Assembly: GCA_009829735.1 (NCBI GenBank)
Contig: CM020620.1
Span: forward strand, 24,960,020-25,024,019
DNA length: 64,000 nucleotides
Direction of reading: 5' to 3'
Source of the DNA: Pyropia yezoensis
Lineage: Eukaryota; Rhodophyta; Bangiophyceae; Bangiales; Bangiaceae
Each line of letters starts with the position of its first letter. The first letter of the stretch is position 1. The notes beneath the pieces were generated by a model. The model did no database searches, was not told the origin of the DNA, and saw nothing but the letters and a program-made list of their open reading frames with translations. Shown piece after piece: positions 1-9,755 of this stretch. Made by a program: the position numbers and the translations under genes.

Positions 1-731
1 CTCCGAGCGTAGCACTCCGTGCGACTACGTTCCAACTCGGCTGAAGAGTCGAATCCATAACCCGCCGTATCCGGGGGTTGTCCAGGAGTAGCAACACCGG
101 GGTCGACCCCGGTAGACTCCGAAAGTAGTCCGGCCGGCTCGAACCGTACCGGTGTGGGGGGAACACGACGGGGTACCGTCGTATGGCGTGTTGACATCAG
201 CACAGCCATTGCGTTCTCCGTACGCTCTTGACGGGCGTCGAGTCCGGTGAACCGGGCCTCGATGCGGGCCAACGATGCCATCAGGGAATCCCCTGGTGAA
301 GGTGACAGTGTGGCAGTATCGCGACTGCCACGTATAACGGACCCAGCGATCGGTGCTATAAGGATTTCGGGTGAAAAGCCCATATCTGGCCCAAGATGTC
401 AAGGATTCAACCCGTGGCGCAGTGGTCCACAACGCCTGGTTAACATATGTTCCATGGCGTGGGTTCGATTCCGGGCATCCAACATCGATTTTTCCGGCGA
501 TTTCAAGGTGACTTCTGCTACAGACAGCGGAATGAGGTCGGCAAAAGACGGTTGAGGCGGGCCGCCGCCGCCGGCCGTCCGCGCCGTACCAAACGTCGAT
601 GCGGCACCGGAGAGCATCGGCGTCTCAACGTTGTCGATCGGGTTACCGATCCCCGTTCCCGTGTTCAACTCCGGGGTCGGCGTCGACGCCGATCCGTCAT
701 CTTGAACGTTCCCAGTCTCTCGGGTAGACAT
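1..731 (-). pseudogene. gag-like ORF of LTR retrotransposon, 5' part, interrupted by TGA
   Basis: An ORF starts at the ATG whose first base is 731 (MSTRETGN...) and reads on the minus strand to a TGA at 399-401. The same frame is then open without a stop to the window edge (398 to 1). The second part has a short coiled-coil-like stretch (SLARIEARFTGLDARQER) followed by Pro/Thr-rich sequence. It lies 209 bp downstream of a primer-binding site and LTR on the same strand, which is where gag sits in an LTR element. Nothing in it is a recognised capsid or zinc-knuckle motif, so gag is inferred from position and style. The TGA could be a decayed CGA codon. It falls just outside a tRNA-like sequence that overlaps the ORF in antisense (408-493), so a small insertion may have damaged the frame. 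The rest of the element lies outside the window. Confidence 0.55.
408..493 (+). other. tRNA-derived sequence with Pol III A box, B box and T5 terminator
   Basis: TGGCGCAGTGG at 415-425 matches the tRNA A-box pattern exactly and GGTTCGATTCC at 462-472 matches the B box exactly, at normal tRNA spacing, with TTTTT at 489-493 as a possible Pol III terminator. A D-stem (3 of 4 pairs) can be drawn. The T-stem and acceptor stem do not pair, and position 33 is A rather than U although CAT sits at the anticodon position. It is therefore probably a tRNA pseudogene or the head of a tRNA-derived SINE rather than a working tRNA. It lies antisense inside the gag-like ORF. Confidence 0.45.
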
Positions 732-939
732 AGTCACAATCAGTCAATCGACGCAACGGTCACCACAAAATAAGAGAGGGAGGGGGTAGGTTGGGGGGAA
801 GTAACAGTAGATCGCAATCCAAACGTAACCACTCAACACAATCAACCAGATCGCAACACCACGAGTACAAGAAAAGGACAGGGTCCCTATCCGTGTGCCA
901 GGGCCGAAGACGGCGTCACCACAAGGGTGACGGAAACCC

Positions 940-958
940 GTCCCCTGCTGCTCCACCA
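940..958 (-). other. retrotransposon primer-binding site (left element)
   Basis: On the minus strand the sequence is TGGTGGAGCAGCAGGGGAC, one base after the LTR end. It starts with TGG, as expected for a site complementary to a tRNA 3' CCA end, and its complement places a C at tRNA position 61. The identical 19 nt follow the LTR of the right-hand element at 62810-62828. Confidence 0.75.
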
Positions 959-959
959 A

Positions 960-1321
960 TGTAGCACTATAGGGAACGGCTGCACGTCCACTCTCAGGGA
1001 ACACTCACCGAGGGGGATCGGCACCAACGTCACCGGGAGGCCAAGGTTGCTGTCCTTGGAGCGCAAGCCACGGGACCAAGATGGGAGCCCAAATGGGACG
1101 GATTTGTTGTTCTACCATGGCCGGCGGTGGATTCGCCGCCGGCCCCCTCTTTATATACCCTCGGAGATACTACTAAGTACCCTCCACCCCAAGATGCAAG
1201 TCCATCTGGTCATACGTAACTTATAAATACCGTGACCAATACGGACTCCCAAATTGAAAATTGAGGTATATACGTAGTCCCCCTATACTAGGGTCACAAT
1301 ACGGTCATCCATATTGCTACA
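960..1321 (-). repeat. 5' LTR of left retrotransposon (362 bp)
   Basis: The segment begins TGTAGCACTAT and ends ATATTGCTACA on the plus strand, so its termini are inverted repeats matching at 10 of 11 positions with the canonical TG...CA ends. It abuts a primer-binding site and is followed on the same (minus) strand by a gag-like ORF, which makes it the 5' LTR of an element transcribed leftwards. It contains a TATA box and a 9-bp hairpin immediately downstream. The 3' LTR and the target-site duplication are outside the window, so the boundaries rest on the terminal repeats and the primer-binding site. Confidence 0.75.
1150..1157 (-). promoter_or_regulatory. LTR TATA box
   Basis: TATATAAA on the minus strand inside the LTR, within an otherwise GC-rich context. 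A perfect 9-bp stem (GGCCGGCGG, 1119-1127, pairing with 1136-1144; 8-nt loop) lies 6 to 38 nt downstream, near the expected transcription start. Confidence 0.55.
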
Positions 1322-2085
1322 TGCGGGCGACTTCTTGCGGACTCGTTCGGGCGGCGTTTGGCGGGCGGAGGCATCGGCTGGCGCGCTGAAGGGGGCGGCT
1401 TCTGTCGTGTGGAGGCCGCCGCCGGCGCGCGAAGGCTGCCGCTGTGTGGCTGGAGCGGCTGCCGGAGCGCGGAGGTTACCTTTCGCTTGTTGGCCTGTGC
1501 GGCAGCTGTCCGGCGGGGGCGGCGCGGCGTGGCCGCCTGCCTGTTGGCCGCGGAGACCACTGGTGCGGGCAATCGTCGTTGTGGGAGGCGGCTACTGGCG
1601 AGGCATGGGGCCGCTGGCATGGGGTAGGTTTCTCATGGGGGAGCAGATCGATGGTAGCCACCAGGTAGTGCGAAAATGGTCGCTGCTGCCGTACACAGAG
1701 GCCCTAAATCGCCTTTCTGTGGGGTGGCATCTTGAAGGCGAAAAGGGATGAAGGAGTCATTGGGGAGCTAAGCAACCACCACCATTGTTCCCGGAACATA
1801 AAATAGGGTCGATATAGCTTCTGTTTTTTTTTTGTTGTTGTTCACGACGTTTTGGGATGTGCATGCCCTCCGACCCCCGGGATAAGCAAGCTGCAAGACG
1901 GGGTCGGGACGTGCACACGACGGTTGTTGCGGGCAAGCTTCAAGTTGTGCCTCACATGCCTACCTTTCAAAAGGTTACGGGAACACACAGAATGTGCTCT
2001 GACCCAAGATGGACTGTCCGTGCACAGGAAACAGGCCCAACCAGCTCGTGAAGCGTCAGGGGACGCTGACGCTGAGGCGGCAGCC
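1322..2085. other. intergenic, no supported gene
   Basis: GC-rich sequence with overlapping short ORFs on both strands of Arg/Ala/Gly composition and no recognisable domain. A more AT-rich stretch with ACATAAAATAGGG (about 1797) and a T11 tract (about 1824) could be core promoter for the downstream locus. Confidence 0.4.
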
Positions 2086-3474
2086 ATGGCGGCGCAGCCC
2101 TCCCCCCCTCCTGCGCCGTCCCGCCCCGCCGCGCCGGGGCCGTCGGGAGGAGCTGCACGTCCTACTGCCGCGGCGGCCACATCGGCGCTGCCCACGCCGT
2201 CCACGGCACTGGCGCCGTCGGAGAGTGCGGCACCCCCTTCCTCCTCGGCGGCGTCTGTGAGTCCAGCGGGCGCGTCTACTCCGTCCGCACCTGGGGAGCC
2301 CTCTGGCGCCGGGGCGGGGACGCCCACGCGGAGCGCGACGGTCCTGCCTGACGCCGTGAATCGCGGCACGGGCCCATTGCGGGCGCAGCTGGATGTTGTT
2401 ACCCGCGCGCTGGAGAAGCTCACGGAGGTTGTAAACCAGCTCCGCCTGGGCTATGAGTCGTTGGCGCGCGGCAACGAGCGGATCATTATGTCTCTGTCTG
2501 TGATGCGCGTGGACTACACGAAAATGTTTGAGGCTTTGGATAGCAAGATGGACAGCGCGCGCCTGGCCTCCCGTACAGCCGCGGCGGCGTCGTAGGACGC
2601 GGCTATTCTGGAGATGATAGCGGAGATCAAGCGCCTGGTCCGCAGCTGTCAGGATGAGCGCACCGGGAAGACGACCCGCAGCGGGGACGTTTGTCTGAGC
2701 TCGTCGCGCAGCTGGAAGGAGTACGTCACCGTGACGGCTGGTGTGCTTGGGGTGGCCCAGGATGAGGCATCGGAGTGGCTGCAGGAGTACGTCACGGTGC
2801 CCAACGGGAAGGACACTGCCGTCACTAAGCGAGTGCGGCGCTGTGCGTCCATCTCTCGTGTCAAGGGGCACAACGTCCATTAGTGGAAGGACGTCGTGAC
2901 GGCCGCTTACGTTTCCTCTCTTGGGCTGCACCGGGACAAAATGACGGGGGTGGAGCCCCTGCAGCTGCTGCAAGCCTTGGGCTACCTTCTCTCCCCTCGT
3001 GGCTTTTCGTCAATCCTGTGCGCTGCGGAAGCACTGTTGCTGCACCTGGGTGCAACTGGCAAGATCATCCAGCCTGCCACCGCGGGCCAGCGCAAGGTCA
3101 TCGAGTGCACGCTTGGTCTCGTGGCGCTGGTGACGTCGTTCGTGCGATACGTTCTGGAGGTAGCGGCCGGATAGCGTCCGCCGCGTTGGGGGGTGGGTGA
3201 GGGCATCTTTGATTTCTGGGTGGTGGAGCTGCCTCCGGTGGACGGTGCGCTTCCTCGCGACGCGGAGGAGCAAAACGGGTTGTGCCTCATTGACGGCGCC
3301 GACCCCTGCTGTGGGCAGGTCCCCGGGGACGACGGTGAGGACTCCGCCGGGGACTCCGACTAGGCCGCTGCTGACGGCGGCAGCGACGGTGACGCCTAGA
3401 CGCAGCCTGTGAAACTTGACGCAGGCACGAGCGAGGTGGACGCCCGCAGTCGCGCACTCTGTGTGCGGTCTTGA
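2086..3474 (+). pseudogene. coiled-coil protein gene with five in-frame TAG codons
   Basis: One frame runs from ATG 2086 to a TGA at 3472-3474 (463 codons). It is interrupted at 2593, 2881, 3172, 3361 and 3397, always by TAG and never by TAA or TGA. The N-terminus is Ala/Pro/Ser-rich. Residues about 110-165 look like a coiled coil (LDVVTRALEKLTEVVNQLRL...). Later parts keep protein-like composition (KDVVTAAYVSSLGL, QALGYLLSPRGF) and the end is acidic. I do not recognise the family. Either it is a gene decayed by changes such as CAG to TAG, or TAG is read through here. TAG is the ordinary stop of other genes in the window, so reassignment is unlikely. Frame continuity across all five stops is directly visible; function is unknown. 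Confidence 0.5.
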
Positions 3475-4680
3475 CGGCCACCACCAATTTTTCGGTTCGT
3501 CTACGCGTGCTGTTCTTCCTGGCGCTCTGTCGGCCACCACCGTGCCATTCTCTCTTTCTTGCTTGTACTTTTTCCATTTCTTTGTCTTCAGTTGCATGGT
3601 AGGCTGGGTGGTGGTGCACTCGCGGTGGGTTGGCCGATGTGTGCCGCGCTGTGGTTGCTAGCGGTGGGTTACGCCGCGCTACCTGCATAGGATGTGGGTC
3701 CGCGCTGTCGGTGGCAGTGCGAAGGTGCGCTGCGCTGCAAGCACTTGTGGTTGGCAGTGCCGTGCTGCCGGCGGTACCGCCGCGCTGGCGGAGGTAGTGG
3801 GGCAGGGGCGGACGGCGGAGGGGGTGGCCTGCTGGCACGGGTGTTCTCCACATAAAAAAAATTGCATTTCCATTGGTGCCCTGGGCCGTGATCACTCGTG
3901 CGTTGCGGGATGCGGCGTCCCCCGGCGTACCAGCTGATGCCGCGTCCGGCGGCGTACCAGCTGACGGCGCCTTAGGCGGTGTAACAGCTGAGCCCGCATC
4001 CCGTGGCGTGTCACGCGGTACGGCATCCCGCGGCGTGTCACGCGGTACGGCATCCCGTGGCGTGTCGCGTGGCACCGCGTCCCAGAGCGTGTCAGCTGAT
4101 GCCGTATCAAGAAAGGTCAATTTCGGCTCACGGTACGGAATCAGGCTTCGCTCAGTTTGTCCTCGAAATCGCGGTCCTGAGCACACAAAAGCAGGTGGCG
4201 ACGATATGGGACCTCTTTTTCCAAATACAAGGCCCAAGCTGGTGGGGTGGCTGGTTGACCTGGGGAGAGGAGGAGGGGGGGGGGGAGGGGTGGAACCCGG
4301 TTGGTCGCGACGCCAATGCACCCGCCCGACGAAGCGGCGGGCGCAATGGCAGCAGCGGCGGCGGGGATCTGCGGCAGCAGCGGCGGCGGGGGCGGCGGAG
4401 GGCTTGGCCGGCGGGCCGCAGCGCCCGCCCCATAGCGGCCGCCGGCGAGGCAGTGGCGTGCCGCGGCGGGCGGCGCGGGGGTGCCGCCGCCCCACCGCGG
4501 CCGCCGTCGTCGTTTGGCTCCCTTCTGCTGGCAGTGGCCGCTGCCGCCGCAAGCGGGGCGGGCGTGGCGCCCGTCACCGCCCTGCCGGTGGGGAGGGATC
4601 CCGGCGCCGGCGGCGGGGGGGTGGGGCTTTCCCCCATCCCCGCGCCGGCGGCGGCGGCGGACCTGGCGCCCACCTGCCGC
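3475..4680. other. intergenic region, possibly with 5' part of next gene
   Basis: No gene with a clear start. It holds a 27-bp tandem repeat (3923-4110), and an open frame from ATG 4099 leads without a stop into the gene ending at 5241. This upstream stretch is Arg/Gly-rich and not convincing as protein. Confidence 0.35.
3923..4110 (+). repeat. 27-bp minisatellite, about 7 copies
   Basis: Degenerate 27-bp units such as CGGCGTACCAGCTGATGCCG plus 7 nt repeat head to tail; the middle units carry GGCGTGTCACGCGGTACGGC. In one plus-strand frame each unit encodes nine residues of the type ASRGVSRGT. No ATG opens that frame nearby, so coding is not claimed. Confidence 0.75.
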
Positions 4681-5241
4681 ATGACGAGAGACGACGGGCT
4701 GGAGGTGGAGGCGGCGGCGCTGCAGACCGCCGGTCGCAACGGCCGCCCCCCCCCGCGCGGCGACGCGGGGAGCGGCTCGGGCGAGGAGGCCGACGGCAAC
4801 GCGCACCGGGTGGTGGTGCTCATCGACGGCACCGCGGGGGAGGGGTTGGCGTTTCGTTTGCGCGCCTCGGGGGGGCGCCCCGTCCGGCGGGTGACCTTGT
4901 CGGTGGCGGACAAGGAGGTGCTGACGGGGGTGGAGGTGGGGGAGGTGGGCGCCCCGCCGGAGGACCCAGACGGCTGGGCCGAGGTGGTAGAGGGCTTTTC
5001 GTGTGACGGCCTCCTTGGGACGACCACGTACACCCTCGGGGTGCAGGTGGGCGCCGCGGACGACGCCAGCGATGGCAACGACGGCGACGGCGACTACGAA
5101 GACGACAGAGAGGCCACCACCCTTACCGTCACCCGCTACTACACCGCGGCCGGGATGGCGGTCTACACCCGCCCCGCCGACGGGGGCGCGGCGACCGTCC
5201 TCACCGGCAGCGGGCGGGACGGCCTGCTCGTCGGCGACTAG
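4681..5241 (+). CDS. hypothetical protein, acidic beta-rich C-terminus, start uncertain
   Basis: The reading frame from ATG 4681 to TAG 5239-5241 encodes 186 residues with ordinary protein composition (HRVVVLIDGTAGEGLAFRL, VTLSVADKEVLTGVEVG, a short D/E-rich insert, TLTVTRYYTAAGMAVYTRP). The same frame is open upstream to ATG 4099 and includes a hydrophobic stretch (FGSLLLAVAAAAASGAGVAP, around 4510-4580) that could be a signal peptide h-region if translation starts further upstream. I do not recognise a family. AATAAA at 5299-5304, 58 nt after the stop, supports a transcript ending here. The plus strand is preferred because overlapping minus-strand frames are pure Arg/Ala/Pro. Confidence 0.5.
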   Translation: MTRDDGLEVEAAALQTAGRNGRPPPRGDAGSGSGEEADGNAHRVVVLIDGTAGEGLAFRLRASGGRPVRRVTLSVADKEVLTGVEVGEVGAPPEDPDGWAEVVEGFSCDGLLGTTTYTLGVQVGAADDASDGNDGDGDYEDDREATTLTVTRYYTAAGMAVYTRPADGGAATVLTGSGRDGLLVGD

Positions 5242-5987
5242 CTGACCATGGTGAATATGGGCGAATATTCCCGTTAGTCGAGGCTGTGCCCTAATGCCAA
5301 TAAATGCTGCATGGTTAATGCAATGGTCGGTTCCGGGGTTTGATTAATCTATATATCTATCTATGAAATAATTTAACTAATATAAATTGCATACGTTAAA
5401 CCCGTGACAACCATGCTTAGCAGGGCGAGAGTGCGCCCACGACTTGCGCTTCGTCTTCCACCATTCGAGGACAGTTTCTTGAAGTCGTAGAATTCTCATT
5501 TCCCAGGCTTTGGAAAGGCGAAAGCGGTGAACCCGATTGGCCTGGCTTTCCCGCCCGAAGGTGCGTGCGTCCCACTGAGGCGCGAGCGACGAATTGCCCA
5601 GCAGCGCCTCCACCCTCGTCGGTTGCCAGCTCGCGCCCTACCGACCACTGGAGTGGCGTGTGCTCGCAGCCAGCCGTAGGCAGGCGCATGGCGTCGCGTC
5701 CGCCCCTGCGCGAGCTGCTGCCCCAGCCGCAACCCGCCTCCTTGCACGGTCGCCGTGGCCGTGGCCCCAACCCTTCTTCCATGCGCACCCCACCGCACCA
5801 GCGGGGCGGACCCCCGGCCAGCCGCCGCCGTCGCCGCACGCCACGCCCCTCCCCCTTTCCCCCGACGTTGGCAGCTGGAAGGCCCTCCCTCCACCCCCCC
5901 CCACCCCCCCTGCCCACCCCGCAAGCGCTCACCCCACGGTCGCCCTCCCTCCCCGCTTGGCGGCAAGTGGCCGTCCCTGCAGCGGCC
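5242..5987. other. intergenic and 5' region of the Pro-rich gene
   Basis: 5242-5400 is AT-rich (TATATATCTATCTATG around 5350) and could be both the 3' end of the upstream transcript and the promoter of the next gene. 5400-5987 is GC-rich; its frame joins the downstream gene from ATG 5688 but is Pro/Arg-rich and may be 5' UTR. Confidence 0.35.
5299..5304 (+). terminator. possible polyadenylation signal AATAAA
   Basis: AATAAA in a locally AT-rich stretch (about 5250-5400) 58 nt after the stop codon at 5241. It is the only canonical hexamer I noticed just after a gene here, so its use is an inference. Confidence 0.4.
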
Positions 5988-8900
5988 ATGGATGTCCCCC
6001 CTTGTCTGCATCCGCCGGTGGCTGGGACCCCCAACGGCGGCAGTGCCGCACCCAAGTCGGCGGCCACAACTAGGTCGGCCGCGACAGCGGCGGCGGCGGC
6101 CGCGGCGTCGGCCGAGGCGGCAACCTTGACCCGCACCGCGGAGGCGGTGGCGAAACAAGCGGCCGCGTTGTCCGCGGTGCACGCGGCAGCGCTGGCGCGC
6201 CTCCGCGCCGAGATGGCCGCCCGCGTCGAGGCGGTGGCGGCCGCGCACAAGGCGGAGCGGCGTGACCTTCGGTTAAGGGTGGAGGCGCTCCTCATGCGGG
6301 CCGCGGCGCTGGTCGTGGCGGCCGATGGTGGCGCGCCGCGGCCGCCGCCGCCTCCTCCATCGGTTGTCGTTGGACTGACCCCAACGGGGTCGGCGGCACC
6401 GTTGGCGGCGGCAGCGCAGTCAACGGCGGCGGCGGCGGTGGCCACATCCGCTGCGACCGGCGGTACCAGGTCGCGACGGGACGACGCTGGCGCTGCCGCC
6501 GCTGTGCCGCCGGGCAGTGCGGTCACGCCCGCGGCGGGCAGCGGCGGCGGCGGTGTTGGCGGCGGCGGCGGAAGCGGTAGTCACGGCGGCGGCAGCAGTG
6601 GCAGCGGCATTGGCAGCGGTGGGCGGCTGGTGATGGTTGAGCTGGACGGCGCCGGTTACAGTCTCCCCGCCGCGGCAGCGTCGTCGACGGCGGCCGCTGT
6701 GGCGGCGGGCAGCCGCGTGGCCGCCACTGTCAGACGGTTGTCATTTGGTCATGCCCCCGCAGGGGAGGGGCGAGGGACGCCGGGTGCCCCCGCTGCTGTC
6801 GCCGCCGCCGCCGCCTGCCCCGAAGCCAGTGGGGTGCCGTCACGCAAGCGGCCTTCGCCGACCGAGAGCACTGACGGTGGCAGCGGTAGCGGCAGCGACA
6901 GAGGAGGTGTCGCCCCGCCGCCGCCGCGTTGGTCCCCCCGATTGTGGGCGCCGCCTCCCGACGCCGCGGCGCTATCGTCTGGGAGCCGGCGCTCACCGGC
7001 CCCACACACCCTCGCTGCTGCCCTGCCGCCACTCGTGTCGCCGTCGGACGCGCCGACGCAGCCGCCACCCCCGCCGCCCGTGTACCCGTCGAACGCGCCG
7101 ACGCAGCCGCCACCTCCGCCGCCCGTGTATCCGTCGGGCGTGCCGACGCAGCTGCCGCCCCCGCCGTCGGTGTCGCCGTCGGACGCGCCGACGCAGCCGC
7201 CACCCCCGCCACTCGTATCGCCGTCGGACGCGCTGACGCAGCCGCCCCCTCGCCCTGTATCGCCGTCGGACGCGCCAACGCAGCAGCCGCCCCGGGAGGG
7301 CCCGCCTGCCGACGCGACTTCGCCCGCGCCGGGCACCCCGCGTCCGCGACGACGGAAGCGCCGCCGCACGACCCGGGCGGACCTGTGGTCCCAGCCCCCT
7401 GACTCTCCGTCGGTGCCGCCCGAGCTGCTGTCGCCGCCGCTGGTGCCCCTGCCACCAACGCCGGCCGTGTCGCTGGCGCCACTCGCGTTCGCTGCTGCCT
7501 CTTGCACCCTCCCTCCTCCCAGACCGCCCGCTTCCCCCCCCCGTTTCTCCACCTCGTCCGTCTTTCGCCCCCCTCACCCACCCCTTACCACGTGCTCCCC
7601 TTCCCCTGCAACCCCCACCATCGACCGGTTAGCTGTGGCTCCCACTGTGAGCCGCCCTATCTCCTCCCGGAGTGCCGCCCGCGCGACGACGCCCCTCCCC
7701 TTTGCCGCTGCTGCATCGGCGCCCCCCCCTGCTGCCGCTTCCGCATCGACACCTCCCCCCGCTGCCGCTTCCGTATCGACGCCCTCCCCCGCTGCCGCTT
7801 CCACATCAGCGGCACAGCTGCGGCTGCCCCGCGGCTCTCGGTCCGTTGGCGGGCCCACCGCCGGCCGGCCATCTTTGGCCACGGCGGTGGCGCCCATGTC
7901 GACGCCCCGGCGGCGGCAGCGCAGCAGCGGCGGCAGGGGCAGCGGCAGCGGTGGTGGAGCCGCCACCGCCCCTCCCGCGCAGCGAGCGGTGTTTGGCTCC
8001 GTCATCACCCCGCCCGCCCCCCGGTCCCGCCCGCCGGTGCGGCCGCTGCCCCGCATGGGCGCCCGCCGTGTTGGTTGCGCCGGCTATGCGTTTGGCAACG
8101 GCAAGTCGCTGCTGTCGCTGGCGGGGGACAAGCCTCGCGGCCTTCGAGGCCACCTCGTCGACGGCGGCGGCGGCAGCGGCGACGGTGACAGCAGCAGTGA
8201 TGACTCGTTCCTCACCCAGCCGCGGTGCTCCCACGCGGGCGGCCACCCGGTGCGACGCGCGGGTCAGCCGGGTGAGGCGGCGGCGGCGGCGAAGGCGGCG
8301 GGGCCTGCGGTGGTGGTGGCGCCGCCACCCCCCGTTGCAACCGACGAGGATGGCCCGGCGGCACCGGCGATGGCGGCAGCGACGACGGCGGCGGCAGCGG
8401 CGGTGGGGGCTCCGGCAGCCACGGGACGGGAAGCGGGGCGCGGCATCACCGACCGGCGGCCTGCGCCCCTCCGCCACCAGCGGCGGCCAGCACTGACCGC
8501 CGAGGCGCTGGCGGCGCGCCTCGATTGTTATCCGTGCGACGCGTTTGCGCGGCGGTACGCGCGGGGGGCCCAGGTACGTTGAGTGCAGGCAGCACCCGTC
8601 GGGGGCTCGCATGCTGACCGTCCGCGCCCGTTTTTTTTCTGTTTGAGTGGATGAAGGGGGCGTTCCTGCTTGCATTATGCGGTGTGAGGGGCGTGCGGCT
8701 TCCGACCACGGTGCCTGCCGTGGGTGGACTAGGCTGCAAGGGGCGGCGCCGTCGATGCATCCGTTGGAGTGGGCAGTGGCCCGCGCAAGCCGTCGGGCAG
8801 CCATGGCTAATGTCGTTGCCCCTCTCTCTCCCAATTGTGGTCTCGCTACTCTTTCCAAACCCCCGTCGGCTTCTCTGCCCGTTTTTCCGCCCCATCCCCA

Positions 8901-9186
8901 CTTCTGTACTCAATCCCTCCCCCCTTCCCACTCACCCGCCTCACAGGACGAGTATATCCGCCTGGCCGCAGGCTGTGTACGCCACGGCCACCGCCACGGG
9001 GCGCCGCCGCTGCCACCCAACTGGCACGCCGTGTCTTTTCCAGAGACCGAGACGCTCCCGCCGTCGCCGCCGGCAGGGGGGGCGGCGGCGCCGGGCGGCG
9101 GCGGGTCGGACCCCCCGCAGAGTAGCTCACCCGCGCCGGCGCCCCCCCTCGAGGAGGTTGGCCCGGCGGTAGACAGCTCCGATTAA
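5988..9186 (+). CDS. Ala/Pro-rich coiled-coil hypothetical protein, two exons
   Basis: Exon 1 is 5988-8573 and exon 2 is 8947-9186; the 373-bp intron starts CAG/GTACGT and ends CTCACAG, phase 0. The product is about 941 residues if translation starts at ATG 5988 (context GCGGCCATGG); ATG 5688 in the same frame is an alternative. Residues about 40-110 form an Ala-rich coiled coil (ALARLRAEMAARVEAVAAAH). Around 7040-7290 six units of about 16 residues (SPSDAPTQPPPPPPV type) repeat. A basic patch RPRRRKRRRTTR near 7350 could be a nuclear localisation signal. The most protein-like part spans the splice junction (LTAEALAARLDCYPCDAFAR, then DEYIRLAAGCVRHGHRHG). Family not recognised; a nuclear scaffold or regulator is possible but unproven. 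The intron is the best evidence that the locus is real. Confidence 0.6.
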
Positions 9187-9755
9187 ACTTATGTGTCCGG
9201 TGCGGCTCGCCGACGCTCATGCGCTCCCCAGTCGGCCGGACGGTGGCCGGGTCTGACCCACCATCCCTCCCACCAGCCTATCCCCCCTTGGGCGGCGGGG
9301 GCGCGCCAGCGTCTACCGCATCCCCCATTCCATGTGTTGCTGCACCTCGGCGCTGGACGATGCGTATGCGCATCGTTCTCTACGCGTAGAGGGAGGCGGA
9401 CCTCTTGGGGGAGCCCGCCACGGGTGTGGGTGCCCGCCCCGGCCGTCGCCCCCCCCCCCCAACCCTCAGGCGCCCATCCCCCCATGGTACCCGCCGCCAC
9501 CAGGCCCGCGCGACCACTCCCGAGGACGGAAGGTATGTAACACCTGTACACGAACCTCATCCACGTGTCATCCAACGCCTGGGCCCTCCAGCGGGACGGA
9601 CTTCGCGGGCCAGCATGCGCGGCGCGTCGATGTAACAAAGTCCAGCCCCTGAAGACGTCGAACGTAGCAGCTCTCGATGACCCGATCCCGCTGCTGTGCG
9701 TTCCTTCTCTTTTGCTGACTCCTCTGGAAGTACGCGTTCCCACTCTACCGCCTGG
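9187..9755. other. intergenic, promoter of the metallopeptidase gene
   Basis: 569 bp without a supported gene. The overlapping minus-strand frame is antisense shadow. Confidence 0.4.

Noticed and set aside
408..481. Functional tRNA gene (anticodon CAT, encoded CCA at 479-481)
   Set aside because: A and B boxes are perfect, but T-stem and acceptor stem do not pair, U33 is missing and the T-arm to CCA distance is five bases short; kept only as tRNA-derived sequence.
1314..1751. 145-residue plus-strand ORF beside the left LTR
   Set aside because: Starts within the LTR end, has no ATG-supported domain, and several overlapping frames are equally open.
2593..3399. TAG reassigned to a sense codon genome-wide
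   Set aside because: The peptidase, TRAPPC9, channel and zinc finger genes all end at TAG at plausible family lengths, so TAG is a normal stop here.
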